A DNA stretch of 64,000 nt. Source: Nioella ostreopsis. Its GTDB lineage: Bacteria > Pseudomonadota > Alphaproteobacteria > Rhodobacterales > Rhodobacteraceae. Positions 34,561 through 42,452 of this stretch are shown one piece after another (positions within the stretch are counted from its first letter, which is position 1; every line of letters begins with the position of its first letter). A program made the position numbers and the translations under genes. The stretch covers positions 83,332 to 147,331 of the forward strand of contig NZ_RCIQ01000011.1 in NCBI RefSeq assembly GCF_004000255.1. The letters run 5' to 3'. Below the pieces are notes generated by a model. It was not told where the DNA came from. It worked only from the letters and a program-made list of their open reading frames with translations, and ran no database searches.

Positions 34561-35685
34561 ATGACCGTCGAAACCCCTCCAATTGCAGCCCTGACCCTCA
34601 GCGAAAGCGAGCGCATGCTCCTGTCTGCGCTGTTCCGTCAGGGCCCGTTGCCGCGATCGGATCTCAGCGACCTGACGCCGCTGTCGCAGCAGTCGGTTCA
34701 CAGGCTTCTCGAAAAACTGTCCGACCAAGGGTTGGTGCGATTCGGAGATCCGCAGATCCGCGGCTGTGGCAAACCCAGCCCGACCGTGTGCCTCGACGCA
34801 TCGCAATATGCCTCGCTCGGTGTGTCGATCACGACGGAACGGGTTGGCCTGTGCCTTCTGGACCTGGCAGGTCAGCCTCTCAGAGACATCGTCATCGACG
34901 CCATTCCGGGCGACCCGGAAAGCCTGATGGACAGGCTGGAGCGGCAGTTGGACAGTTGGAGATCCGATCTGCTGTCCTCGCGCACCCTGATCGGCATGGG
35001 GGTCGGAATGCAGGGTTGGCGTTCAGGGCGCAGCGATTGCTTTCAACCGCCCGAACCCTTGAACCTCTGGCGAGGTCTGCCTCTGACCGAGGTCTTTGGC
35101 GACCGCTTCGGCATGGCATGCTTTGCCGAGAACAACTCTACCGCAAGCGCAATTGCCGAGCATTACATGTCCAGCGGAGATGCGGAAAAGAGCCTGATCT
35201 ATCTCTCCTTCGACTACGGCTTCGGTGGGGGCGTATTCGTCGACGGGCATGCGCTGATCGGAGACCGTGGAAACGCAGGCGAACTCTCCACGCTCTTCGC
35301 CCCCGAGGAAGCCCGCTCTCGCCCCGCGCTGGAAGAATTGCTGAAACGGCTGCGCGGCAGGGGCATGGTCTTCGACACGGTCTCGGACATGGTGGCCGGG
35401 TTCGATCCGGCCTGGCCCGGCGTCGACGACTGGGTGCGCGAGGTGGCGCCACAGCTGCGGCTGATGATCCGGGCGCTCAAGGCCATCGTGGATCCCGGCG
35501 CGATCTGCTTTGGGGGCGAGGCACCGTCGGCGTTGCGGCAGGCGCTGTTGCGGGCCTGCGACGGCGCGATGGACGGACATGGCACGCCCAACCCGGTGCT
35601 ACGCGAAAGCCGGATTTCCGGGGATGCCGCCCATGTGGGCGCGGCGTTCCTGCCGCTTCATGCAACGGTATTCGCCGGGCTCTGA
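34561..35685 (+). CDS. ROK family transcriptional regulator
   Basis: The product has 374 residues from ATG 34561; a GTG at 34522 would add 13. A winged helix-turn-helix at residues about 20-75 (RSDLSDLTPLSQQSVHRLLEKL) precedes a ROK sugar-kinase-like domain (GVGMQGWRSG, FAENNSTASAIAEHY, FDYGFGGGVFVDG, GNAGELS). The CxCGxxGCxE zinc motif of typical ROK proteins is not visible, which suggests a diverged member. It is divergent from the importer operon and probably represses it until a carbohydrate-like ligand binds. Confidence 0.85.
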   Translation: MTVETPPIAALTLSESERMLLSALFRQGPLPRSDLSDLTPLSQQSVHRLLEKLSDQGLVRFGDPQIRGCGKPSPTVCLDASQYASLGVSITTERVGLCLLDLAGQPLRDIVIDAIPGDPESLMDRLERQLDSWRSDLLSSRTLIGMGVGMQGWRSGRSDCFQPPEPLNLWRGLPLTEVFGDRFGMACFAENNSTASAIAEHYMSSGDAEKSLIYLSFDYGFGGGVFVDGHALIGDRGNAGELSTLFAPEEARSRPALEELLKRLRGRGMVFDTVSDMVAGFDPAWPGVDDWVREVAPQLRLMIRALKAIVDPGAICFGGEAPSALRQALLRACDGAMDGHGTPNPVLRESRISGDAAHVGAAFLPLHATVFAGL

Positions 35686-35731
35686 ACAGGACAGCAGAGG
35701 CAGGCACGGCGTGCAGGCAGGATTCTTCCCG

Positions 35732-35825
35732 ATGCCAGAACCCCTCGCCGTCATCAGCCTCTGTCATGGCGCCAACGCCCCACTGCGCCTGCTGACGGAC
35801 AGCACTGCCATCAAGGTCGCTGGTC
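35732..35825 (+). mobile_element. Probable IS5-type transposase fragment
   Basis: An open frame of about 30 codons reads PLRLLTDSTAIKVAG near its end. This resembles the first catalytic Asp motif of IS5-group DDE transposases (xLLxDSTGIKVxG). Sequence before and after does not continue the enzyme and no inverted repeats are seen. It sits in the 208-base gap between the ROK gene and the DmdA-like gene. A short chance match cannot be excluded. Confidence 0.35.
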
Positions 35826-35893
35826 TTTGTCACGACGCTCACCAGGACCCGACCGCGCCTCAGGTTAAGGCCGTCAGACAGGGCCGCACCCGG

Positions 35894-36997
35894 TCAGAGG
35901 AACGGCAGTTCGCACAGTTTACCGGTAAGGTCGCCATCGGGCCGCCGCACGACAACCGGGTCGCCCGGGCGCGCCGAAACCGAGACGAGGGCGAGCCCGA
36001 TGTTGCGCTGCATCCGCCAGGACCATGCGCAGGCGGTCAATACGCCGATCTTCGCGCCCTCCTGTTCCACGTCGCGCCAGAAGAAATCCGCCTTGGCGGG
36101 GGCGCCGCCATCGAGCATCACGCCCAACTGGTGCCGCTTCGGCCCCTCCGCCGCGATCCGGCGCAGCGCGGCGATGCCGATGGTGTCGTCGGGCACGTCG
36201 AGATCGACATATTTGCCCATCCGCACCTCGAACGGGTTGGTCCGGTCATCGGTGTCGCCGCCATAGGACAGAAGCCCACTTTCGACCCGCTCCACCCAGT
36301 TCGGGTTGCCGGGGCCGATGCCATGGGGCTGGCCCGCTTCCTTGACGATGTTCCAAAGCTCCGTGCCGCGGCTGCCATCCATGAGGTAGAGCTCGAACCC
36401 GCCCTGCTTGGACCAGCCCGAGCGGGCGACGGTCACCGGAATGCCGTTGATCTCGGTTTCGCGGAACCAGAAGTATTTCAGATCGCGCACCCAGTCGCCG
36501 CAGATGTCCGCAACCACGGTTTCCGCAAGTGGTCCCTGCACGGCAAGGGGCGAGACGTCGGGTTCGCTGATTTCCACATCGAGCCCGCGCTCGCGCGCCA
36601 CGGCTTCGGCCCAGAACCAGATATTGCTGTCGGCAATCGACAGCCAATAGCGGTCCTCGTCCAGTTTCAGCAGAACCGGGTCGTTGATCAGCACCCCGTC
36701 ATGGTTGCACAGAGCCACGTACTTGCCCTGCTCGACCTTGCATTTGCTCAGGTCGCGCGGGGCCAGGATCTGCGCCAGCCGCCCCGCGTCGGGGCCGCGC
36801 AGTTGCACCTGCCGCTGCACCGCCACATCCCACATCGAAACCCCATTGATGATGCGCCAGTATTCCGCCTCGGGATCGCCGTAAGAGGTCGGCAGCAGCA
36901 TCCGGTTGTAGCTGGTCATGGCGCAGGCGCCCTCGGCCACGGTCGCCGCGTAGAAGGGCGAGGGGCGCAGGCGGGAAGACGGGGTGATCGAGAACAT
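35894..36997 (-). CDS. DmdA-like aminomethyltransferase (GcvT family)
   Basis: The product has 367 residues and the full GcvT layout. It resembles dimethylsulfoniopropionate demethylase DmdA in its N-terminus (SRLRPSPFYAATVAEG, NRMLLPTSYG), WDVAVQRQVQLRGPDA, PRD, DVSPLAVQGP, VARSGWSKQGGFELYL and NWVERVESGLLSYG. These enzymes take a methyl or methylene group to tetrahydrofolate. DmdA paralogs with other substrates exist, so DMSP is not assured. It is the last gene of a unit with an Opp-type binding protein; hairpins lie between the two. Confidence 0.8.
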   Translation of the reverse strand: MFSITPSSRLRPSPFYAATVAEGACAMTSYNRMLLPTSYGDPEAEYWRIINGVSMWDVAVQRQVQLRGPDAGRLAQILAPRDLSKCKVEQGKYVALCNHDGVLINDPVLLKLDEDRYWLSIADSNIWFWAEAVARERGLDVEISEPDVSPLAVQGPLAETVVADICGDWVRDLKYFWFRETEINGIPVTVARSGWSKQGGFELYLMDGSRGTELWNIVKEAGQPHGIGPGNPNWVERVESGLLSYGGDTDDRTNPFEVRMGKYVDLDVPDDTIGIAALRRIAAEGPKRHQLGVMLDGGAPAKADFFWRDVEQEGAKIGVLTACAWSWRMQRNIGLALVSVSARPGDPVVVRRPDGDLTGKLCELPFL

Positions 36998-37032
36998 GGC
37001 GTCTCCGGTCTCGGGGGAATGGGCATGGGGAA

Positions 37033-37099
37033 AGGGCCGCCGGTCCCGGTTCTCCGGTCTCCGGCGGCGAGAGTATCACGCGGCCCCGGACTGGGGCCG
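37033..37099 (-). terminator. Double hairpin between the binding-protein and DmdA-like genes
   Basis: On the minus strand the first stem (37093-37099 with 37081-37087, 7 bp) lies 18 bases after the stop of the binding-protein gene. The second (37061-37068 with 37036-37043, 8 bp, GC only) is followed by CCCTTTCCCC. The tail is weak, so partial termination or 3' end protection of the upstream message is more likely than a full stop. Confidence 0.45.
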
Positions 37100-37116
37100 C
37101 CGACAGGGAGGATGGC

Positions 37117-38694
37117 TCAGCTCAGCCAGACATTGCGCAGGCCTTCACCGAAGCCCGACACCGATCCGACCGGGTGCGGCGTGTAGCCCTGCACGTTGGC
37201 CGCCGTCGCTTCCAGCGAGTTCTGGAACACCGGGTTCACCAAACCGCCCTCGTCGTTCAGCATGTGCTGCATGTCGCAATACATCTGGCGGCGCACGTCC
37301 TCGTTCAGCTCGGCCCGGGCGGCGATGATCATCTGGTCGAAGGCTTCGGATCCCCAGGCGGTTTCGTTCCAGCTGCCGCCCGACATGTGGGCGATGGTCA
37401 GGAAGGCGTCGACCGTGGGCCGCGCGTTCCAGCCCGACATGGTCATCGGCTGCTGCATCCAGGTGTGCGACCAGTAGCCGTCCGACGGCGTGCGGATCAC
37501 GTTCACATCCGCCGCGCCTGCCGCCGACTGCTGGAAGGTCAGCGCGATGTCATTGGCCGAGTTGCCCGCCGTTTCCGAGGTGTAAAGGTCGAAGGCCGTC
37601 ACGCCCGCCCGCTCGAAGTGGAAGCGTGCGCGGTCAGGATCGTATTCGGCGGGCTGCACATCGGGGCACCAGTAGCGATAGGTCGGCCCGATCGGCGTAT
37701 CGGCGGAAATCGTGCCGATGCCGCGGAAGACCTGGCTCAGCACCAGTTCCCGGTCGAGCGCGTGCTTGACGCCGAGACGGAAGTCCAGATTGTCCGTCGG
37801 CGCCCGGTCGCACATCATCACCATGTTGGTGAAGGCGCCCGTGGGCGTGTTGTGCAGCGTGACGTTCGCGTTCGTCTGCAGCTGCTCCACAGCAAAGGGC
37901 ACCACCGCATAGATCAGGTCCACATCCCCTGACAGCAGCGCGCTCAGCTCGGCATTTGCGTCCGGAACCGGGATGAAATCGATCCCGTCGAGATAGGGCT
38001 TGCCGTCCTCGTAATAGTTCTCGAATCGCTCGAACACCACGCGTTCGCCGGGCACGAATTCCATCACCTTGAACGGGCCCGAGCCGATGGCGCGGTCGAA
38101 ATCGGTGAAGCCTGCGGGATGGATCGCCAGGTGGTAATCCGACAGGATCACCGGCAGGTCGGCATTGCCCGAGTTCAGCACGATGCGCACGGTCGAGGCA
38201 TCGACTGCCTCGATGCTTTCCACCGTGGACAAGAGCGCCTTGGCCGGCGATTCCGATCCTTCCACCACATGGCGCATCAGGCTTTCGACCACGTCCTCGG
38301 CCGTCACGTCCTGACCGTTGTGGAAGGTCAGGCCCGCGCGCAGGCTGAAGGTCCAGTGGGTGGCACCGTCGTTGACGCTCCATTCCTCGGCCGCGTCGCC
38401 CTCGACTTCGAGATCGGGCAGCAGGCGGGTCAGGCGCTGGTAGACGCAGTTGCCGTAGATCCCGTCCGCTGTGTCGGTCATCCGCACCGGTTCAAGCGTG
38501 TCGTCGGTATTGCCCTGCGCGATGCGCAGCCAGCCGCCGCGGCGGGGTTCCTGCGCGAAGGCGGGACCTGCCGCCGTCAGGATGCCGGTCGCCGCTGGCA
38601 CCAGAAGACCCATCGCCGCGGCGCGGGTCATGAAGCTGCGGCGGCTGATCCCGCCTGCCTTGTATTGCCGCACCAATCCATCGATATCGGACAT
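37117..38694 (-). CDS. Opp/Dpp-type ABC substrate-binding protein with Tat signal
   Basis: The product has 525 residues, of family 5 (peptide/nickel/opine type). The N-terminus holds a twin-arginine signal (SRRSFMTRAAAMG, then a hydrophobic run ending AFAQE). Later segments LRAGLTFHNGQDVTAEDVV, GSGPFKV and KHALDRELVL are family marks. The start at 38694 has GGGAGG about 5 bases upstream. It belongs with the permeases and ATPase at 40633-44233, though these are on the other strand. Tat export suggests that it folds in the cytoplasm. Confidence 0.9.
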   Translation of the reverse strand: MSDIDGLVRQYKAGGISRRSFMTRAAAMGLLVPAATGILTAAGPAFAQEPRRGGWLRIAQGNTDDTLEPVRMTDTADGIYGNCVYQRLTRLLPDLEVEGDAAEEWSVNDGATHWTFSLRAGLTFHNGQDVTAEDVVESLMRHVVEGSESPAKALLSTVESIEAVDASTVRIVLNSGNADLPVILSDYHLAIHPAGFTDFDRAIGSGPFKVMEFVPGERVVFERFENYYEDGKPYLDGIDFIPVPDANAELSALLSGDVDLIYAVVPFAVEQLQTNANVTLHNTPTGAFTNMVMMCDRAPTDNLDFRLGVKHALDRELVLSQVFRGIGTISADTPIGPTYRYWCPDVQPAEYDPDRARFHFERAGVTAFDLYTSETAGNSANDIALTFQQSAAGAADVNVIRTPSDGYWSHTWMQQPMTMSGWNARPTVDAFLTIAHMSGGSWNETAWGSEAFDQMIIAARAELNEDVRRQMYCDMQHMLNDEGGLVNPVFQNSLEATAANVQGYTPHPVGSVSGFGEGLRNVWLS

Positions 38695-38808
38695 TCTTAC
38701 CTCCCTGATTTCGGAATGCCGGTCGCACCGCGTCTGCACGCGGGGCCTCCGTGCAGAAACTGTGAGCCGCGCGGGGGGCGCGCACAAACAACCGATTTCA
38801 GGACTTTG

Positions 38809-38826
38809 CCATAACTACAGTTATGG
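38809..38826. promoter_or_regulatory. Perfect palindrome, candidate LysR-type operator
   Basis: CCATAACTACAGTTATGG has two perfect 8-base arms around AC. It lies 115 bases upstream of the binding-protein start and 13 bases before the stop of the ligase gene. The half-site ATAAC/GTTAT is also found before the locus LysR gene and the permease genes. Confidence 0.55.
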
Positions 38827-38838
38827 ATCGGAAGGGCT

Positions 38839-40440
38839 TTACAAGATGGCCTCGGCGCGCAGGGCCTTCTTGTCGAGCTTGCCCACCGATGTCTTGGGCA
38901 GGCTCGGCAGGAACACGATCCGGTCGGGTGCGGCCCATTTGGACAGCGCACCGGAGGCCACCGCCTCAGCAAAGGCCGAGCGGGTTGCCGACTCTACCGT
39001 CTCTGCCTCGTCGCTGACAGCCAGGAACAGAACCGGCCGTTCCCCCCATTTCGCGTCAGGCACCCCGATGGCGGCGGCCTCGGTCACGCCCGGCACGGTG
39101 CTGGCGAGGTTTTCCAGCTCCAGCGATGACACCCATTCGCCGCCGGTCTTGATCACGTCCTTCAGCCGGTCGGTGATCCGCAGCGTGCCGGTATCGTCGA
39201 GGTATCCCACGTCGCCCGTGTGCAGCCAGCCGCCGCGCCACAGGGCCTCGGTCCCCTCAGGGTTCTTCAGGTAGCCCTCGGTCAGCCAGGGGGCGCGGGC
39301 CACGATTTCGCCCGTCACCGCGCCGCCGGGAGGCAGGTCGCGCATGTCCTCGTCCACCACCCGGATCTGCACCAGCGGCGCGGGCTTGCCGGTGGCGGTG
39401 CGCAGGTTGACCGGCGCGTCGGGGTCGCGGGTGGCCATCATGTCGGCCACGGTCAGGAAGGGGCAGGTTTCCGACATGCCATAGCCGGTGTGCAGGTCGA
39501 TCCCCCGCGCCAGCGCCTGCCGCGCCAGCCCTTCGGGCAGGGCAGAACCACCGATGATCATCTTCCAGCGCGACAGGTCCACCTCCTCGGATCCGGGCGC
39601 GGCCAGCAGCATCGCCAGAATCGTCGGCACGCAATGAGAGAAGGTCACGCCGTGATCCGCGATCAGGTTCAGAAGCCGCGCGGGCTCGTAGCGGCCGGGG
39701 TAGACCTGCTTGATGCCCAGCATCGTCGCCACGTAGGGAATGCCCCAGCCATGCACGTGGAACAGCGGCGTGATCGGCATGTAGACGTCACCCCGGTTGA
39801 GCCCGCCCCCTGGGATCGGGCCAAGCCCCGCCGCCACCGCCATCGTGTGCAGCACAAGCTGACGCTGCGAATAGCTGACCCCCTTGGGATCGCCCGTGGT
39901 GCCGGTGGTGTAGAACAGCGTCGCGCGGATGGTCTCGTCGAAATCGGGGAAATCCGTGACCGGCTCCGCCGCCGCAAGCAGCGCCTCGTATTCGCCGTCA
40001 TGGGCCAGACCTTCGGACAGCGGGTCGCCATCGGTCAGCACGACCAGCCGGTAGGGCCGCTCGATCCGGTCCGCGATCTCGGCCAGTATCGGCAGGAAGT
40101 CCACGTGGCACAGGATCAGATCATCGCCCGCGTGGTTGATGGTATAGAGGATCTGTTCGGGCGAAAGGCGCACGTTCACCGTGTGCAGCGTCGCGCCGAT
40201 CATCGGCACCGCGAAGAAACTTTCGAGGTATCGGTGGCTGTCCCAGTCCAGCACCGCGACCACGCTGCCCTCGCCCGCGCCAAGCGCGCGCAGCGCCCCC
40301 GCGGCCTGCGCGATGCGTGCGGCGAACCCGGCATAGCTGTAGCGCATGAACTCGGCATGGATGATTTCCTGCTCCGGCGCATGGGCCAGCGGCGCGGTCA
40401 GGATCTGCTTGATCAGCAGCGGATAGGCATATGTCGACAT
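38839..40440 (-). CDS. Acyl-CoA ligase (DmdB-like, AMP-forming)
   Basis: The product has 533 residues. AMP-binding motifs are YTTGTTGDPKGV (P-loop-like, about residue 183), HVHGWGIPY, GYGMSETCP, and the late GWLHTGDVGYLD with RLKDVIKTGGEWVSS and a C-terminal PKTSVGKLDKKALR that carries the catalytic Lys. It activates a short- or medium-chain acid as CoA thioester. The length and motifs are close to 3-methylmercaptopropionyl-CoA ligase (DmdB), but this group also includes general medium-chain enzymes. GGCGGAGG precedes the ATG. It is upstream of the binding-protein gene on the same strand. Confidence 0.87.
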   Translation of the reverse strand: MSTYAYPLLIKQILTAPLAHAPEQEIIHAEFMRYSYAGFAARIAQAAGALRALGAGEGSVVAVLDWDSHRYLESFFAVPMIGATLHTVNVRLSPEQILYTINHAGDDLILCHVDFLPILAEIADRIERPYRLVVLTDGDPLSEGLAHDGEYEALLAAAEPVTDFPDFDETIRATLFYTTGTTGDPKGVSYSQRQLVLHTMAVAAGLGPIPGGGLNRGDVYMPITPLFHVHGWGIPYVATMLGIKQVYPGRYEPARLLNLIADHGVTFSHCVPTILAMLLAAPGSEEVDLSRWKMIIGGSALPEGLARQALARGIDLHTGYGMSETCPFLTVADMMATRDPDAPVNLRTATGKPAPLVQIRVVDEDMRDLPPGGAVTGEIVARAPWLTEGYLKNPEGTEALWRGGWLHTGDVGYLDDTGTLRITDRLKDVIKTGGEWVSSLELENLASTVPGVTEAAAIGVPDAKWGERPVLFLAVSDEAETVESATRSAFAEAVASGALSKWAAPDRIVFLPSLPKTSVGKLDKKALRAEAIL

Positions 40441-40536
40441 GGGCACCTCCGCCGCCAGTATTGCCGCCCTCCGGCGCCCCCCGGCAAACAATAAAATCGG
40501 CGTCAATGCCTCAAGCCCGGTTCATGCATGCCCGAG

Positions 40537-40573
40537 CTATAACGAAAACGCACCCTCATACGGGTTTTTCGTT
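40537..40573. promoter_or_regulatory. Candidate control region between ligase and permease genes
   Basis: The divergent gap 40441-40632 holds CTATAAC at 40537-40543, the half-site seen in the other two candidate operators of this locus. It overlaps an inverted repeat AACGAAAA (40541-40548) / TTTTCGTT (40566-40573). The remaining part of the gap shows nothing recognisable. Confidence 0.35.
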
Positions 40574-40632
40574 GCTTGATCCCCCCGGGGCCTTCCCCGA
40601 TCCTGACCGCCGACCCTGGAGGGAGGACCACG

Positions 40633-41580
40633 GTGTTCCGGATCATTCTGCGGCGGCTGCTGCAGGGCCTTCTGACCCTGCTTTTGGCCTCCATCATCAT
40701 CTTCGGCGCGACCGAGATCCTGCCCGGCGACGTGGCCGAGGCGGTTCTGGGCCAGAACCGGACCGAGGAAGCGCTGGCCACCCTGCGCGAACAGATGGGG
40801 CTCGACCGGCCCGCCATCGTGCGCTACGCCGACTGGCTTGGCGGCATGCTGCAGGGCGATCTGGGCACCTCTCTGGCAACCGACCGCCCGGTCGCCGACA
40901 TGATCGGCAGCCGGATCTGGAACACCCTGCGCCTGGCCCTGCTGGCCGCCGCCATTTCCGTGCCGCTGTCGCTGGCGCTCGGGCTTTGGGCCGCGATGCG
41001 CGCGGGTGGCGCGGTCGACAAGACCATGGCAATGACCACGCTGGCGCTGATCGCGGTGCCGGAATTCTTCATCGGCCTCGTGCTGATGAAGATCTTCGCG
41101 GTGGAACTGGGCTGGCTCTCGGCCACCGCGAACACGCGGCCCTACTACGACTTCTGGCAGAATTTCCGCGCGCTGGCGCTGCCGGTCGCGACGCTCAGCT
41201 TCGCGGTGCTGGCGCATATGATGCGCATGACGCGGTCCTCGGTCATCAACATCTTCACCTCGGCCTATATCGAGATGGCGGCGCTCAAGGGCCTGCCCAA
41301 GCGGCGGCTGGTGCTGCGCCATGCGCTGCCCAATGCGCTGTCGCCCATCTTCACGGTGATCGCACTCAACCTCAGCTACATGGTGTCGGGCGTGATCATC
41401 GTCGAGACGGTCTTCGGCGTGCCGGGGCTGACGCGGCTGCTGGTCGACGGGGTCAGCCTGCGCGACATCCCCCTGATCCAGGCCTGCGCGATGATCTTCG
41501 GCTCGGTCTACATCCTGCTGAACCTGCTGGCCGACATTCTGTCGATCCTGGCCAATCCCCGCCTGAGGTATCCCAAATGA
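40633..41580 (+). CDS. Opp/Dpp-type ABC permease (DppB-like)
   Basis: The product has 315 residues. The N-terminal FRIILRRLLQGLLTLLLASIIIF is the first span of DppB proteins; further marks are ILPGDVAEAVLG, the EAA loop IEMAALKGLPKRRLVLRHALPNALSPI, and a C-terminal VLVDGVSLRDIPLIQA segment. The start is GTG at 40633 with GGAGGGAGG just upstream. It overlaps the next permease by 4 bases. Confidence 0.92.
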   Translation: MFRIILRRLLQGLLTLLLASIIIFGATEILPGDVAEAVLGQNRTEEALATLREQMGLDRPAIVRYADWLGGMLQGDLGTSLATDRPVADMIGSRIWNTLRLALLAAAISVPLSLALGLWAAMRAGGAVDKTMAMTTLALIAVPEFFIGLVLMKIFAVELGWLSATANTRPYYDFWQNFRALALPVATLSFAVLAHMMRMTRSSVINIFTSAYIEMAALKGLPKRRLVLRHALPNALSPIFTVIALNLSYMVSGVIIVETVFGVPGLTRLLVDGVSLRDIPLIQACAMIFGSVYILLNLLADILSILANPRLRYPK

Positions 41581-42452
41581 GTGACGCAACCGACCCCATC
41601 GCGCCGCGCGCCTCGGTCTTTGCGGGGCTGCGGCTGACCTGGACGGCCATCATTGCCGGATCTGTGCTGCTGTTCTGGTTTACCCTGGCCCTGATCGGCC
41701 CCTGGATCGCGCCCCATGGCGAGGCCGAGATCATTTCCTCCACCACCTTCGCCCCGATCGGCGAGGGCGGCATCCTGGGCACCGACAAGCTGGGGCGGGA
41801 CGTGCTCTCGCGGCTGATCTACGGGGTGCGCACCACGATGCTGCTGGCCCTGGTCACGACCGTGATTTCCTTCGCCTGCGGGGTCACGCTCGGCTTTGCC
41901 GCGGCGATCCTCAAGGGCTGGTTCGACGTCATCGTCAGCCGCATCGTCGAAGCGTTCATGGCCTTCCCCTCAACCCTGCTGGCACTGGTGATCATCGGCG
42001 TGTTCGGAACCTCGATCACGGTGCTGGTGCTGACCGTGGGGCTGGTGCTGTCGACCGGCGTCTTCCGCGTGTCGCGGGCGCTTGGATATGACGTGGGCGT
42101 GATGGATTTCGTGGAGGCCGCCCGCGCGCGTGGCGAGGGCACATGGTGGATCCTGACCCGCGAAATCCTGCCCAATTCGATGGCCCCGCTGATCGCGGAG
42201 TTTGGCCTGCGCTTCACCTTCTCGATCCTGTTCCTGTCGGGGCTGTCCTTCCTCGGGCTCGGGGTGCAGGAACCGGCGGCGGACTGGGGCCTGATGGTGC
42301 AGGAAAACGTGGGCGGGCTGTTCCTCGGCTCCTCCGCGGCGCTCTTGCCCGCCGCCTGCATCGCCTCGCTGACCATCAGCATGAACCTGCTGGTCGACTG
42401 GTTCCAGCAGCGCCAGCAAGGCGAAACCGTCCTGGAGAAGATCGACCAATGA
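41577..42452 (+). CDS. Opp/Dpp-type ABC permease (DppC-like)
   Basis: The product has 291 residues. The DppC signatures are GTDKLGRDVLSRLIYGVRTTM near residue 62, the EAA loop FVEAARARGEGTWWILTREILPNS near residue 180, and LSFLGLGVQEPAADWG. It overlaps both neighbours by 4 bases (ATGA) and makes the pore with the DppB-like protein. Confidence 0.92.
   Translation: MSDATDPIAPRASVFAGLRLTWTAIIAGSVLLFWFTLALIGPWIAPHGEAEIISSTTFAPIGEGGILGTDKLGRDVLSRLIYGVRTTMLLALVTTVISFACGVTLGFAAAILKGWFDVIVSRIVEAFMAFPSTLLALVIIGVFGTSITVLVLTVGLVLSTGVFRVSRALGYDVGVMDFVEAARARGEGTWWILTREILPNSMAPLIAEFGLRFTFSILFLSGLSFLGLGVQEPAADWGLMVQENVGGLFLGSSAALLPAACIASLTISMNLLVDWFQQRQQGETVLEKIDQ

Noticed and set aside
35894..36997. Naming this gene dmdA outright
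   Set aside because: The likeness is strong, but GcvT paralogs near DmdA act on other methylated compounds, and the neighbours are not those of the known DMSP pathway.
35510..37186. A 558-codon plus-strand open frame
   Set aside because: It overlaps the end of the ROK gene in another frame and then runs antisense to the DmdA-like gene; only the 30 codons near 35732-35825 resemble anything.
39220..40494. A 424-codon plus-strand frame over the acyl-CoA ligase gene
   Set aside because: Antisense to a clear AMP-forming ligase, with no motifs of its own.
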